From: Monocercomonoides exilis
Taxonomy: Eukaryota; Preaxostyla; Oxymonadida; Polymastigidae
Direction: 5' to 3'
NCBI GenBank assembly: GCA_001643675.2
Contig: LSRY02000017.1
Coordinates: 124,001 to 188,000, forward strand
DNA length: 64,000 nt
Shown: in pieces, positions 23,498 to 38,400 of the stretch
Layout of the letters: every line of letters starts with the position of its first letter
How positions within the stretch are numbered: the stretch's first letter is position 1
Program-made: the position numbers and the translations under genes
Notes under the pieces: generated by a model
What the model saw: only the letters and a program-made list of their open reading frames with translations
The model's database searches: none
What the model was told of the DNA's origin: nothing

Positions 23498-26400
23498 TTA
23501 CTGAGGTGTCTTTGAAATCGCAACACGAGCCATAAAGCTCTCTTCGACAACATATCTGACAGTCGAGACAAACATATGAACATGCTCCACACACCCAAAC
23601 TTGTACACAATCACTTTCCTCCTCCCTGTCTTGGAGTCGAGATATCTTATTCTGACAGCTGATGCATCGCCTGGAACACCCACAATTGAAGCATGTGTGC
23701 ACAATGAAGACGCATTCAGTGGGCGAGAAACGCGACTCGATGAAGGAGAAGACAAAGGCGAAGACGGAGAATTGTTGCTTCGATTCACACATCCCAATAT
23801 CGATGATGTGGATGGAGTCAGCTTCAGCTTCCAGTCTTCGTCGTCTGAGTCAAAATCATCATCTTCTGCTTCACTGCTGCTTTGTTCTGACTCATTTCCG
23901 CACTCAAACTCAGCCATCCGCCTCTTCTCCTTCTCTTTCTCCTTCTTCTTCTGTATCTTCTTCATTTTGTGTGTCACCAGTGCAAATTCTTCATACGCCA
24001 CCAGCCATTCGATTGCCACCAGCTGATTGAGTGTCGCAAACCCTGACCGACTCCCTTTGCCCCACCTGGCTGTTTCCACCCAGTACTCACAGATAAACGC
24101 ACGAGACACCGTCACCCCGCGGAAACCAGCATTCTCTTCACTCTCCTTCAGACACAGGCCTTCAAACAGAATGCGCTCCTGCAGTGGAATGGAGAGCCTG
24201 CCTTTCTTCTTCAGCATGGCCCCAAAGTTCTGCACGTGCGACACAAGCATCATCCCGTTGCTCTGTGACACACCCTCAGAAACAGTCGTCATACCTTTCA
24301 GCTTCATCTCATCCTGCAGCTCTTTCATCTCCTCCTCCAGCGAGAACTTAGTCAGATCCTCAAACGTCGTCTCCAGCAGAATCGCAAATGGGCTGGGTAC
24401 AATTGTCTTTGACAGATCGATCAGAGCATCCCGGATCTTCATCATCCGCCCCATTGTGTATGAGCCAAAGGAGAAGAACGTGCCTTCTGCATCGTTCATT
24501 TCGATTCCGATACGATACGCCGTCGAATAAAGCGGGTGTGGGAACAATATACAGGAGATCTCAGAGAGTGAAATGGCCTTTATCAGCTTCATTTTCTCCA
24601 CTCCATCAAGAAACAGCGCGTCTCCCAAGAAGAATGTTGTGGAGTTGCTTCCTTCTGAGGCAACATCGCCTATGCAGATTGTGTGTGATAGAGAACGATC
24701 AACTGATAGCAGCGTTGAATACATCTGCTGTATCATCTGGTTGTATGCTGCAGACGATGACGAAGAAGAAGATGCTCCCATTGAAGAAGAAGAAATTGTG
24801 CCATGTGAAGAAGCAGTAGCATCTGTCTCCTTCCCCACAAGCACCTCCAATGACTCCTCTTCTTTCCCTGTGGCTGTTGTTCTTCCACTCACTCCCTTCA
24901 GAATCTTTCCAACTGATGCATCAACAATCAACTGCCTTGTAACAGGCGACAGAGCAAAGAGGAGGATGTGTGTGGTGGTTATGATGAGCATCCCGAACGT
25001 GGAGTTAGACTCAAGTCCAATCTCTCCATAGCTCGATGCCAAAATATGAGACGTCTGCAGAATCTTCCCGAACGACACTTTTGGTCCGCTCCGGAAACCA
25101 AACTTCTTCTTTTCAGCAACCTCAGCTGTTGGAGCACCAGACGGAGAGGCAGAAGAAGTGGGGACAGGAGAATACGCACCCGAAGATGCTCTGGAACCTG
25201 GGGACGGATTTGGAGATGTGGAAGAAGAAGGGCTGGGCTGTGCAGACGTATCGGCTGTGAAGTCGTGTGGCTTGCCCTTTTCTGCCTTCTGCTCTGCAAC
25301 ATATTTGAGATACGAAATGGCAGATGGCTCAACAATGCAGTAGTGGATGCTGTCGAGGAATGATGGATGATATGGAACTGGACTGCCAACCTGTAATATT
25401 GATTATTGATTGAGGATTTTATATGAATGATAATGAAATATGAATGGATAATTCACAATATCACAAAAATAATAAACAAATAGAATAAAGAAAAAAGAGT
25501 AAAACAAAAAAACAATAAATATTATTTCATTAAATAGACTAACAAACCTCCATAGCTTGTATGTACTTCCAAACACGATATCGCATTTCAGGCACAACAA
25601 CAAGCCACTCGCCAACAATCCAGATGATCTTTGAGAGTGTGCTGTAGTATGCCATCTTCTCATACTGCTTGATCAGATCTCTTCTTGTCTTCAGCCCTTC
25701 CCTTCCTTTCGCCAGTGCTATCAATCTTTTCTTGTACTTTCTTATTTCCTTCTCGTGCTCTTCCTGCAACCTCGCCCTTCGTCTCGCTTCTCTTCTCTTC
25801 TGCACTTCAGTCAGTGTGGATGAAAGCGGAGAATATTCAGAAATAGGCGAAGGAGGTGGGGGCTGTGGTGGAAGATGAGGTAGCATCTGACTGGATGCCT
25901 GGGGTGTTGCTGTGGATGAGTGATATTCAGAAGCTAAGCGCATATATTCAATCTTGAGGAGATGGAGCAAAAGTTGTATGACAGACAGAGGAAACAGATG
26001 AAGCAAGAAATGCTTGCGGAGCAGGTCGGTTGAGTTGTAGACAGAAGAATTCAACGCACTTGATGTTGAGAAGGCGCTGAAGTAAGAGGAGAACATGGTG
26101 AAGAAGGGGATGTTCTTGATGTGGAGGATGATGGAGTAGCACACATTTACCAGCCCTTCAATCAAAGATTCTCTCAACTCTTCTGGCAGATCCAGAAAAG
26201 TGGGTGGTGGAGGAGCTGCAGATGACATCCCCACAGGTGGCTGCATTGTCTGTGAGAAAGAAGAAGAAGAAGAAGAAGAAGAGGAAGAATTATTGAAAGA
26301 TTTACCAGAAAGTGCCTGCTGCTGCAGAAGAGGGCGGTGAGTGGGGACATAGTTCCAAATAGAGTCACTTCGTGCAGGAATGTAATTCGGCTGTGGAATA

Positions 26401-29400
26401 ACCAGAAAGCGGAGCAAAGGAGAAGTAAACGAGTCCGGGTGCTCTGCAGTGTAGTTGTACTTGAATGAAAAAGGAGGGGCAGAAGGTGGCATTGTAAAAG
26501 CAACCTGAGAAGGAATGAACTGCTGGTTGATGAATGATGGAGTGGCAGGGGCTGGTGTGGCTGTGCCTGTCAGAGTAGCAATCGTGGGAGGTGTCCATTT
26601 TGTAGAGGCTGCCTGCTTCTTAGCGTAGTCAGCAGTGATGGAGGAGTAAGAGACAATCGAATAGAGCAGCTCCATCAGCAGCGGAGAAATGGTGGAGTAG
26701 GCGATGATCGCTAAGCGCATCTCCGAAAGCGCAATGGACGAATACGACGAGAACAGGTCGGGTGTCAGGAACTCCTTCTGCTCTTCCAAGTTGCTCGTCG
26801 ACATCCGCTTTGAGCTTCGGATTGAAGAAGGCCGACGATTTTCGTCGCCCTTCGGCATCTGCAGCATCGTAGCCACTGCACCCATTGCCTGGTAGTTGAG
26901 CATAGAAGACGTCTGGTGGAAGGACAGGTTCATCGACTCCAGCTCGCTCTTCGTTTTCGTCTCGCTTTCGTCGCCTCTTCTTCTCGCGTTGCTTTCTCCC
27001 CTCATCACATCCTTCTTGTTCAGCATGAACCAGATCTCAGCGTCTGACAGCTTGTTGGACTCTCTGTCTCTCAATTCAAGCACATTGTTCCTAAGCAGTA
27101 GCGAAATCAACGTCATCGCTCTTAGCAGAAGCACCCGGCGGTGCTGAGAGGCAGGTGTTGGGAGAGAAAGGCCAGTCAGCAGCTGAGAGGTGAGTGGAGG
27201 AGAGCTGAAGGAAGAGAGGGTGGAGTTGACAGAGGAATTGGTGAATGGAAAAGAAGAAGAAGAATAAGGAGACTGGTCAGATACAACTGAAGAGTCCCAC
27301 TGTGTCACACGCCAGAGAGAGAAGAAGAACTGGTCTGTGCGCATCAGCAGGCGCAGGGCGTTCCTCTCTTTGTTGGAGGACTTTATGAGCAGAGACATCA
27401 GCACACGCAGAATGTGCTCAGGATCAGCCACGGGGGACACATCGAGTGATGCTGATGACATGGGTGATGGAAGAGAAGACGAAGACTGCTGGCGCTTTTG
27501 CTGAAGAAGAAGAGAAGAAGACGAGGAAGAAGACGTCAGGAGTGGCGATGGACGATTAGCTGGCGTTCCATTGGGAGCAAAAGGAGAAGGCTTTGGAGAG
27601 GCATAAGGAGGAGTCGGGAGAGGGGAGCTGCCGACGACTGAAGAGTAAGCAAGCATCGAGATTGGAGTGACAGTGTGGTTGCTGCCTGAAGCATGGAGCG
27701 CGCCAATATCTACATTTGGCTTGGAATAAGGCGTGGAGATGGTGGAGAACCAGGTGATGGATGTTTCCGCGGCTGGGCATGCAGAAAACGCGAATGTTCC
27801 TTTTTCGCTGTCGTCAGGCATCATGTCATCCACTTCAAGCGCCCCGCTTTCTTCTTCTGCTGCACTGCCATCCTTCGAATAGTCTCCTTCTTTGGAAGTT
27901 GAGCTATTCTCGCTGCTTCCTCCACCACCACTGCCACCACTACCACTGCCACTGCCACTTCCTCCTCCTCCTGCTGATGCCACCGCAGCTGCAGCTTGAG
28001 CAGCTGCTATGGCTTTCTTCTTCCTCAGCGCTTCCAGAATCTTATTCGTCCTCTCCAGCAGCTGCTTCTCCTGTGTCTTCCACGCCTTCCGCATTGCCTC
28101 TTCTTCTCCTTGTATCTTCTCATTCATCTCTGCTGCGCCAACAATCTCCTCCCAGAATGTCCGGAATGAATGCACCTGAGGCAGCCCCAGAGAAATAATC
28201 GAGTCAAATGACGAGGTTTCTGTGCTTCTTTTGCGGTGTCTGGGTGGAATAAACACCACATCCACATACTCATACCCATTGTCCTGCATCACTTTCTCCA
28301 TCCCCACCCTTTCAGATATCTTCGTCCTTCGTGTCAGCGCCTGCTGCTCCCTCTTCTCCTCTTCTTCCTCTTCTGTCAGATTGTCGTCTTCATCCAGCTC
28401 ATCTGGCTCCCAAATATCATCATCGTCGTCTGGATCGAAGTCTTCCCCACTTCCCCCCTGGAACAGATTACCCTGCTGTCTCCTTCTTCTCCTCTCTCTT
28501 TCCTTTTCTCGCTGCTTCTCTCGCTCTTTGTAGATCTCCCGCAGCATCTTCACCGTTTTTTCAGTCTTCTCCTTCTGCATCCGGGCAAAGAAAATGAGGT
28601 ACATCTGCAGCAGCACCAGCTGCGACGAAATGAGAAGTGAATGAGAGCTGGTTAAATCCCCAGTGGATGGCATCGGAGGTAACGGTGCTGCATCAGGCGA
28701 AGAAGCAGGAGAAGAAGCAAGTGTCGGGGCAGGTGTCAGAGAAGGAGGAGATTGGAGACTGCTCAATGAAGCAGTAGAAACAGACTTGGATATTCCTCTT
28801 TTCGCTCCATTTGCTCCTTCGCTGTCATTCGTGGCCCCTCCCTCTGGTGTTATCAGCGTTGTTAATGAAGCTGTCTTAGCAATGTTCTGTACTTCTTCAG
28901 CCACGGTCTCTTCGTCTGCTGAGTTGATCACTACAACTGGGGCAGGCGGGACAGGAGCAGGGGGAAGAGCAGTGGAGATGCCAGATGACATCAGAGAAGA
29001 GATGTCAAAAGAAGGAGAGGAGGAAGGAATATCTTGTGATAACAAGGGAGAGGAGGAAGGTTTGACAAGAGAAGGCAGAGGAGATGAAGAAGAAGAAGAG
29101 GAGGAAGATGTGATAAGTGCCATTGAGAGAGAAGGGCGGGGTGCTCTGGGCACAGCTGCGAATGGAGAGCGTATCAGACCGGATTTTGGAGTGTCTTTAT
29201 CTGGCGATGATAAAACAGAAGAAGGAGGCGAGCCAGAAGGAGAAGAAGAGCTTTCTTTGTCTTCGTCGCTGTCTGTCATATCTTCTGCCTCTTCCTCAGC
29301 GCGAATGCGCTCTTTCTCCAGCCGCTTCTTCTCTTGCTCAGGTGTCAGTGTTTTAGTCCCACCGCTTTTACTTCCATCTCCACCAACACTTGAACTTTCA

Positions 29401-32400
29401 TCATCATCGTCGTCATCGTCTTCAACATCGATGATGTCATTCTCTTCTTCCAGTTCTCCATCGCCAAATGTGCTATCACGCCAGTTGATGACGTGTGCTG
29501 CTGATTGCGATGGGTTGCTTGAGGAAAGAAACAGCAGAGAGGCAGGTGGCAGATAAGAAGAGCTCGAACGAGCTAAACCGGAGCGCAAAGGCAGAAAGAC
29601 GGAGTTTCTGGCGTTTTTCTCCATCCGGAGAAATAGGGCCGTTAGGAAACGGAAGGTGAGGGAGGAGGATGGTGGGAGGTTGAAGAGACATTGGATAATC
29701 ACCTAATGAAAAAGAAAGAAAAGAAAGAAAAATATTTATTTTAGATACAAAATATTTGTTGTGAAACAAAAGAATAAAAAAAGTTAATAATAAATCGAAA
29801 ATTTATAAAAAAAAATGTGCATCACACCCAAATAGATGACCCAATAACTGATTTTTCCATCTTGAACATTTCGTTACTTCCATTCATGTCTTCATTGACA
29901 GCTATCTGCACAAGCAGATGGCCAAACCTCGGAATTATCTGTGAAATCACCATCTTCCACAGAGACTGAGGGGTTGTCCCTGCACTTTCATTCTTCGTCC
30001 TCAACGATGATGAAGAAGAAGAAGTTAAGGAAGAAGAAGATGATGATGACGTCAATGAAGAAGTCGATGGTGACGATGCAAGCAAGTTAGCTGAGCTGTC
30101 CTTTCTGCCCATTTTGTTCTGAGCAGCTTTTGCCTCCTTCAGCCTCTTCATCTCCTCCATCAGCTGTTCTTTCGTCTTCCTTTTCGGTGCTAATTTCTGA
30201 TACAATTCTTCTTGTTTCTCCACTGCACGGAAGAAGTTGAACACAGCAGCAGTCAATGCAGAGTTCTGTCGGATCTTCAGCGGATAGCGCGGATAGCCAG
30301 CCACAGGGATGAGGGTGTGTTCTCCATAACTCCCTGCTCTTTCTTCGCTGTACTCACACGCAGGCAGGAAAGACAGCTGGGACATTGTGGATGTGCTGCT
30401 GGTGTTAGTCGTGGATGCTCTTTGTGCTGTGATGATCAGGTCAATCAGAGTCATCCGTTTCTGGTTATCTCTTCGAGCTTCGATTCTTCTGTTCATCTCT
30501 TCCTCTGTCTCTTCATTTGCCCTTCTTTCTCCTTTTCGCCTGTTGTTCAGTTCTAAAGCACACAGAACAAGTGGAATGATTGAGGCATAGAAAGCAGGCG
30601 AGGACACGAAGGCACTGCGGGAGATGGCTGCATAATGAGAAGAGGAAAAAGAGAATGAATCATTTGAAGAAGAGGAAGAAGAAGAAGGAGTAAGTGAAGA
30701 CAAAGAAGGAGGAAGCATAGAAGTGATGGTGAAGGAGCGCTGAGTGGGTTTAGAGAGAGGCAGAGGAGGTGTGATCTCAACACTGACATAGCTGGATGGC
30801 TCGTTCAATCGAGGCAGCATCAGAGAAGAAGAAGAGGCAGAGGAGGAAGAAGAAGAAGAAGAAGAAGAAGGGGCATAAAGCAGAATGGAAGAGTTTGAGA
30901 CGATTCTTGTGAGGATGGTGATGCATTCGATGATAACAGGATCACAGCGGGCAGCAAGAAACTGGAGGAAGAACGGGGACACACGGAATGAAAGGAAAGA
31001 GACGAAGCTGTTTGAGAGGGAGTTCTGAAGAACATTGGGGACGATAGAGTCAGTGAGGTAGTTGGAGACAAAGGGAGCAAGAAGAGAAAGGGCAGACTTG
31101 AAGGTGGAGATAACGAATGCGACATTGAGGCTGAAGGAGCCGATAGAGGTGAATGAATGGAAGAGCTGGGTGACCTTTTGCTGGAGAACAAAGAGGAAGA
31201 AGCTAGAAGAGGCGTGAGAGATGTATTGGAAGGACTCAGTGAAGGAAGGAGCAAAAGAAGAAGAAGAAGATTGTTTGAGACTCTTTTCATTTACAGCTGA
31301 AAGAAGAAAAGAGACAGAGCAAGGCATCAGGAGGTGGAAGAGAGTGGGCAGAAGATGGCTCAACAGGAGGGTGTGCTTGTCCTGCTGGGGAAGTGTTGCA
31401 AACAGCATGTTCTGGGAGAGACGGAGAAGAGATGACGCAAAATGCACTTTTGACAGAGAAAGAGAGCAGGAAGCAGAGGAAAGGCAATAGGCAGAGGGTA
31501 AGAAATGAAGCATTCGAGATTGAGCAATACTGTTAGTTTTGTTGTTGACCGATGAAAGTTTTGTGGATTCTTCTTCGCTTTCGTTGGAATTACCACCAAA
31601 AGAGCTTGGAGCATCTGAAGATGTAGTAGTTGTAGAAGAAGAAGTATCTTCTTTGTTTTTGAATGTCTTCAGCCCCAGCACACCCTCAGCAAACACAAAC
31701 ACTCTCTCTAAGAAGTTCGTTTTGAACAGAAAGTGCTCTAAGCCTGCTTTGAAAGCAGGAGTGCGTTCAGAGAAGGAGATAAGCAGAGGAAGTGTGCAGC
31801 AGGCAGAAGAAGCAAGAGAGATGAGGAGAGAGTGGTGGAGAGCAGATGGGTAGATGTGGTGCAGGAAACTGAACAGATTGACGGGGGAGGTGGCTTCGGC
31901 AATGGAAGATGCTTTGGAACGAGAAGAACGAAAAGAAGAAGATGTGGTTGTTGATGCAGAAGAAGAAGGAAACGCACTTCTCAACTGAACAGAAGCTGCT
32001 GGTGCTGTTGGTACAGCTGCCCCGTCGCTTTTATCAGCATCTGAAAGGGATGCATTTTTTGAGCCTTCTTCAGCCATTTCATCGAGTGGGGTTGCCATCA
32101 GACACATTGAATGGTTCCATCGGTGGCAGTGTGGCTCATAAATAGAAGAAGACATCGTCCGCACATCGGCAAACTCTGCTTCATTCACAGATGACTCACA
32201 TTCACTCAAACAACAGGAAGGTGAAGAAGAAGAACATATACAAGATGATATTTGTTTCGATGAATCATTTTCCTTTGAATTTTCGATGGCAAAGCAGTCA
32301 GCCCAGTATTTGTGTGAAAGAATGCGAGTGACAATCTTCACAGCACTGCAGGAGCTGCAGCATTGGCTGAAGAGATCATTCACTGAAGACTGAAGAGACT

Positions 32401-35400
32401 GTTGGTTGCGTTTGTCGCTAAAGGAAGAAAGAGAAAGAGAAGAATAAGAGGAAAGAGAAGGGGAAGGGGAAGAAATGGAAGGAGAAGAAGAGAATGTAGC
32501 AAGTGCAGATGACAGGATAACACATAGAAGAGGAAGAGCACTGCTCACAATTGGAGCAATGAATGGATGGAATGCCACAAATGATGATAGGTTATTATTA
32601 TTATTAGTAGAAGAAGAAGAAGAAGATGATGATGATGCTGATGCCGGCTTCATCTGATTAATTGCAGGTGTGTTCTTGAACTTCTGCTTCTGCCTCTCTT
32701 CCTCTTCTTCTTCTTCTGCATTCGTCGCTTCATTCAGCAGACGTAGCAGAAGAGTATGAACAGCAGACAAGATGCATTCCGCAGCAAATGAAGCTGAGCG
32801 TGCTGTGAGTATTAGTGGAGCAGGCTGTCTGTTTGAGTTGCTCTCTTGTTGAGAGGAGGCAGTTATGAAGGTAACACACAGAGATATCACATGTACAGCA
32901 CACGAAAGGAAAGAATGAAGAGAAGAAGATGAAACTTTTGGATGTTCAGTTGATGTTGCTTCGCTATTATCTGGCTGTGCTGAGGTGTTCTTTGCATTTT
33001 CGCTTCTTTTCTGTTGAGAGTGCTTCATGTTCATAACAATCTGTGTGGATAATCCAATGCACTTCTTCAGGGTGTATATCATAATTGGTATCAAAAGCAA
33101 TGGAGAAGAGGGAGGAGAAGAGGGAGGAGAAGGAGAAGGAGAAGAAGAGGGGGAAACAGAAGAAGAAGAAGAAGAAGAAGAAGAAGAAGAAGAAGAAGAA
33201 GAAGAAGAAGATTGATTAGGTGAACCAGCATTTTGTGGAAGAAGTGAAGAAGGCATTGTGCAAGGAACATTCACAAAGGCTGCGAGGAATGATTGGTTGG
33301 TTGAGAGATGGCTGAGCAAAGCTATGGAGCATTGGACAAGAGAATCCAATTGAACAGAAGGGAGCGGAGGAGGAGGAGGAGAAGAAGAAGAAGAGGTTGT
33401 AGAAGAAGAATTAGATTGTGTTGCTCCAAATGGAGATGCCCTGACAACAACAGGAGCAGAGCTTCCATTCTCCTCTTTCTGTTTCCCTTCTGAAATCTCC
33501 TTCTCTTCCTTCACAAACACACAGGGGGAATTTAATAGTTGGTTGAAGAATGACATGAATTGTGTGTGGAGGAAAGGTAAAAGGTGAGGAATGGAAGAGA
33601 AGAGGAGCTTAGCACTCGGGCGGAAGATGACAAGAAGAGACAGATGTTGCTCAGTAAATGTGTATAATTCATCGACAGATGAGTCTTCTGATTCATTTGA
33701 AGAAGAAGAAGATGATGATGATGATGATGAAACAGAAGAAATAGAGGAAGAAGCGTTGTTTTCTTTGCCGGCAGGTGTGGTGAGTGACGCAATGAGCGAG
33801 CAGAGCAGAGGAAGAAAGTGATATTTCACTGTGATTGGCAGCACTCCTTCCACGTTCACTTCGATTTCTTTCTCCTTCTCATCATCTTCTTCTTCCTCTT
33901 TCTCCCCTTCCCTCATAAATACCTTCCTCTCCTCCATCTGCACTTTCTCTATTTCCTCCTCTTCCGCATCCTTCTCCTTCTCTTTCTTCTTCTCTGCTGC
34001 TTGGCTGATGGCAGTCAGTTGTGTGGCTGCAAGAAGAGAAGGGCGAGCTGTTGATGCAATCGACAGAGAACGAGAAAGACGACGCTGCCGGAGACCAGGT
34101 GGAAGCTGAGAGAGAGAAGAAAGAAGAGACTCAGAAGATAAGGGAGAGGATGAGGAAGAAGAAGAAGAAGAGGTTGATGTTGATCCTCCTGTTGTTGATG
34201 CTCCGAATGGAGATTGGGCTGAAAGAGAAGAAGAAGAGGAAGAAGAAGAAGATGATGATGAAGCATTTCCTGCAATATTTTCTGGAGGAGGCTCAACAAA
34301 CAGCGAGAAAACAGAAGTCAAAAACGCATTCATCTGATTTGCTGTGCTGGCTGATGCAATGCTCATATTCTGAGATGACAAGGTAATTGAAGAAGAAGAA
34401 GAAGATGATGATGATGATGATGAATTTACGACTGATTTCGCTCCCATCTTCACATCTTTCTCCTTCCCCTTCACATTCTGCCCTGAAACTTTCCCCATTT
34501 TTTCTGTTGATTTTCCATTCACTTGTGTATTCTTCTCATTCACCCCATTCATCCCATTCATCGCATTCTGCACATTTTGCACAGAAGCCGCTGAAACCGC
34601 AGTTAATGTAGCAGTCTCAAATGAAGGTGCAGCTGCAGCCAGCAAATTGAATAGCATCGACTCGTCAGTCGAAGAGAGCGTATCAACCACTCCACAAATC
34701 GCACGCAGATGGCTGTGAGGAATGCTTGCAGCAGGCGTGGCAGAATGCAGAAACATCGGTGGCTGCGAAGAATACGTTGCCTCAGAATAACCTGCAATTC
34801 CATTGCCATTGCCATTATTGCAGTTGCTGATGCTCTTCAGAGACAGATCCAGCTGCTGCTGAAGAGGAAGAGAAGGATCTATCCCAAGCGCCCGCCTTCG
34901 GCCCCTCGCTGCACGCTCAATCATCGATGGCATAATTCTCCTGCCAAGTGAAGTTTTATTATTAATATTGTTAATGTTGCTATCATTGCTAGTCTCAAGT
35001 GTCTTGAATATTCCAAGCTGATGCTCTCTTTCCAGCACATTCTCTTCTTCCTCTTCTTCTTCCAACAGATTGCCGTCTTCTTTCTTCTTTGAATAGGACA
35101 AAGTGAGTGGATCAGGAAAGGCCATGGCAAGTGTCTGGATGAGAGAAGAAGAGGTGAATGACAGAGAGCGGATGGCGGATGGGGTTGAGAAGTAGCTAAG
35201 CACTTTTTTAGGAGTAGCAAAAGAAGCAGCAGCAGCAGAAGAAGAAGAAGAAGAAGAAGATGATGATGATGATGATGATGATTTTAAAGCTAACATACGT
35301 GTTGCAGGAAATGTGTATGACTCCATGTGCAATGAAGATGCAGACGTGAACAAAGGATGTGTCTGTACAATCAGCGCAAAGCGAAGCCCGAAGCATTCTC

Positions 35401-38400
35401 CTTTGTATTTTGAAGGGTCATACGAATCTGCCATCACATCCTCACCCAACTGTCCATCTTCTTCTCTTTCTCCTTTTCCTCTTCCATTTTCAGTATTTTC
35501 ACTGCTTCCTCTGTAATTAGCAGCGACAAATGGCTTCTTCATAGCAATCAGGTGTTTGTTCCTAAGAGCAATGGTGCGTTCATTCAGCAGGCACAAAAGA
35601 CAGAGAAGGAAGAGAGGGAGCATAGCTGGTGTGGAGGAGAGGGGGTAAGTGGGTGTGGAGGGATCAGAAGAGAAGGGGGAAGAAGAAGAGGAAGAGAAAG
35701 ATGAGGAAGAAGAAGATGTTGTTGTTGCTGCTGATGCTAATGCAAGTGAAGAAAGAGCAGAAGAAGCAGAAGCAGATGAAGATGAAGAAGAGTTTAACCG
35801 ACTTCTGACATATGACACAATCACAGGGAAGATGTGGCAGAGAAGCAAGAGAACAGAAGCAATGGAATGCAAAGCAGAAGGTGTTGGGTAGAAGTCTTTA
35901 CCAATCTTCACTTTCTTTCCGGCAAAACGAGAATTTGCTTCTTTTCCTTCTTCGTTGACTTCATCATCGTCGTCATCATCATCTGCCTCACCTTCATTCT
36001 CATAGTCGTCATCAATTCCAAAGTGCTTCAGGCGGATTGGCCAAGAGAGCTGTGAGCTCCAGGAATCTGTTGATTGAGATGGCTGTGAAGAAGACGAAGA
36101 AGAAGAAGTGTCATCTTGTGAAAAGATATTGTTAGCTAATCTTTTGTGCGTCTGAGGGAGTAAAGAGGACAAAGCAGACTCACTCAACGGAATAATCAAT
36201 GTTGAAGAAGAAGAAGAAGAAGAAGAAGAAGAAGAAGAAGAAGAAGAAGAAGAAGAAGAAGATGATGATGATGATGATGATGATTGAGAAAGAGAAGAAG
36301 AAGCGGAAGATGTATTTCCATTTGATTGTTCAGACTGATTTCCATCGCTAGGGAGTGGAGGAAGAGGCGGTGGTGGAGGAGAAGAAGGTGTGGCCATGGA
36401 AGGAGGAAGGCTGCAGGCAAAAACGGGAAGAAGAATTTGAAGCAGAAGGATAAGTTTTGTGGTGATGGAGACAGCAAGTTGAGGATTGGAGAGTGAGGAG
36501 TATTTCTCTTTGGCAGATATCATCAGACGATGGAATGGATTATTATTAGTATTATTATTAGATGATGAAGCAGAAGCAGAAGAAGAAGAAGAAGAAGAAG
36601 CAAAGGATGATATTCTGATAGGTCGTGTGATGAGTTTGATGTCATCTTCGATTGACTGACAGATGCGTGCAATGTCAGCAAAGTCAATCACAAAATAGTG
36701 AGGTCTTTTTTGTGAAGAAGAAGAAGAGGCGGAAGAGGAAGAAGAGGAAGAGGAAGAAGAAGAAGAAGAAGATGTTGTTGTTGTTGATGAAATATTGCTT
36801 TTGGATGATGTTTGGGAAGAAGATGAAGTTGCACTTGTTTTTGAGGCAGATGATGTTGGTGTATTGGAAGAAGAAGAAGAAGAAGAAGCAATTTTCTGTG
36901 CAATTGAAGCTATCTTCTTTGAAATCGAAGAATCTTCTTTCTTTTTCTCTTCTTCCTTTTTCTCTTCCTCCTTCTTTCTTTCTTCATCCTTTTTGTCTTC
37001 CTCTTCTTTCTTCTTCCTCTTCTCTTCTTCTTCCTCCTTCTTTTTCCTCTTCTTTTCTTCCTCTTCTGCTCCCTTTTTCTTTCTCTTCTCTTCTTCCTCC
37101 TCCATCTTCTTCTTTCTTCTTTCTTCTTCTTCCTCTTGTTTCTTCCTCTTTCTCTCTTCCTCCTCTTCCGCCTTCTTCCTCTTCTTTTCCTCTTCCTCCT
37201 CCACCCTCTTCCTCTTCCTCTCTTCCTCTGCTTTTCTTGCTTCCTCCTCTTCCCTCCTCTTCTTCTCTGCCGTTTCCAGTTCTTTCAATCTCTTCTGCTC
37301 TTCCTCGTCTCTCGCTGCTGCTGCTGTCGTCGTCGTCATCACTGCTGCTGCAAACACAGACGCCCCTGCATCAAATGAAGAAGGAGAAGGAGAAGAGGAA
37401 GAGGAAGAAGAAGAAGAAGAAGATGATGATGATGATAGAGATGAAGGAGCAGCAAATGCAGATGAAGATGATGATGACAGTGTAGATGAAGCAGTTGTAC
37501 TAGAATCTGCTGGCTTTGCTGCTAATTCCATTTGCTCTTTTTGTTCTTTCTGTTCTGCTTCTTTTGCTTCTTTTGTTTCCTTAGTCTGTTCTATTTGTGC
37601 AGTTGATGCTGTCTGTACAAATTGATTAGAATCAGTCTGTTGTGATGGAAGAGGCAGAGGAGGTGTTTCAGAACTTGCCTTCTCATTCTGTGCTGCATTC
37701 TCAATGGATGAGTGGGTGGCTGTTGGTGTTAGCAGCACTGGGGCAAATGTCTTTGGAGGAGCAGATGAAGCAAAAGAAGGAGAGGAAGTGGAGGAAGGAG
37801 GTGGAGAAGAAGAAGATGATGATGATGAGGGAGAGGAGGAAAAAGAAGAAGAAGTGGATGAAGAATCTTGTGGAGACATTGCGAGTGGAGGAATAGAAGA
37901 TGTTGACTGAGTTTGTGGAGATGGAGAAGGAGATGGTGACGTTGACGATGATGATGCTGAAGAAGCAGAAGAAGAAGAAGATGATGATGATGACGATGAC
38001 GAAGATGTAGTTGTAACTGTCGTTGTAAGCAGCATTGTCAAATCAGACAGAGCTGCCGTTGAGAATTGATTACTCTCCTTTTCTGTGACATAACGCAACG
38101 CCTCTGCGGGCTGCTTTTTCTTCAACGATTTATCAATTTTAGTTCCGTTTAGTTTCTCCAATTTTGTTTTTGACATCGCAAAGATGATGTGATGTATCAA
38201 CAGTTGAGGCGGAAATGAATCGCGGAAAGGGTTGCTTGAAATGTTCAGAGAGTTCAACTCAGCAAAACTTCCGAGTTGCCCGATTACCTTTTCGGTTTTA
38301 AGAAAAATGAAAAACAAAAAATTGATTACACAATCTTGTTTAAATAATTATTAACCTCCTTCATTTCATCAAGATCCCAATCAAATTCATTATTTGATAA

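Noticed and set aside
28663-29556. 297-aa plus-strand frame, Glu/Ser/Gly-rich
   Set aside because: It is the complement of a Ser/Asp-rich part of the giant LRR gene, which has splice phase and domain support on the minus strand.
33163-33211. CRISPR-like or minisatellite array
   Set aside because: It is a pure GAA triplet run coding serine, with no spacers or longer unit.
36652-37625. Two overlapping plus-strand frames of about 277 aa, Phe/Ser/Leu-rich
   Set aside because: They are complements of the Glu/Lys coiled-coil and poly-Ser tracts of the giant gene. Triplet repeats leave several frames open.
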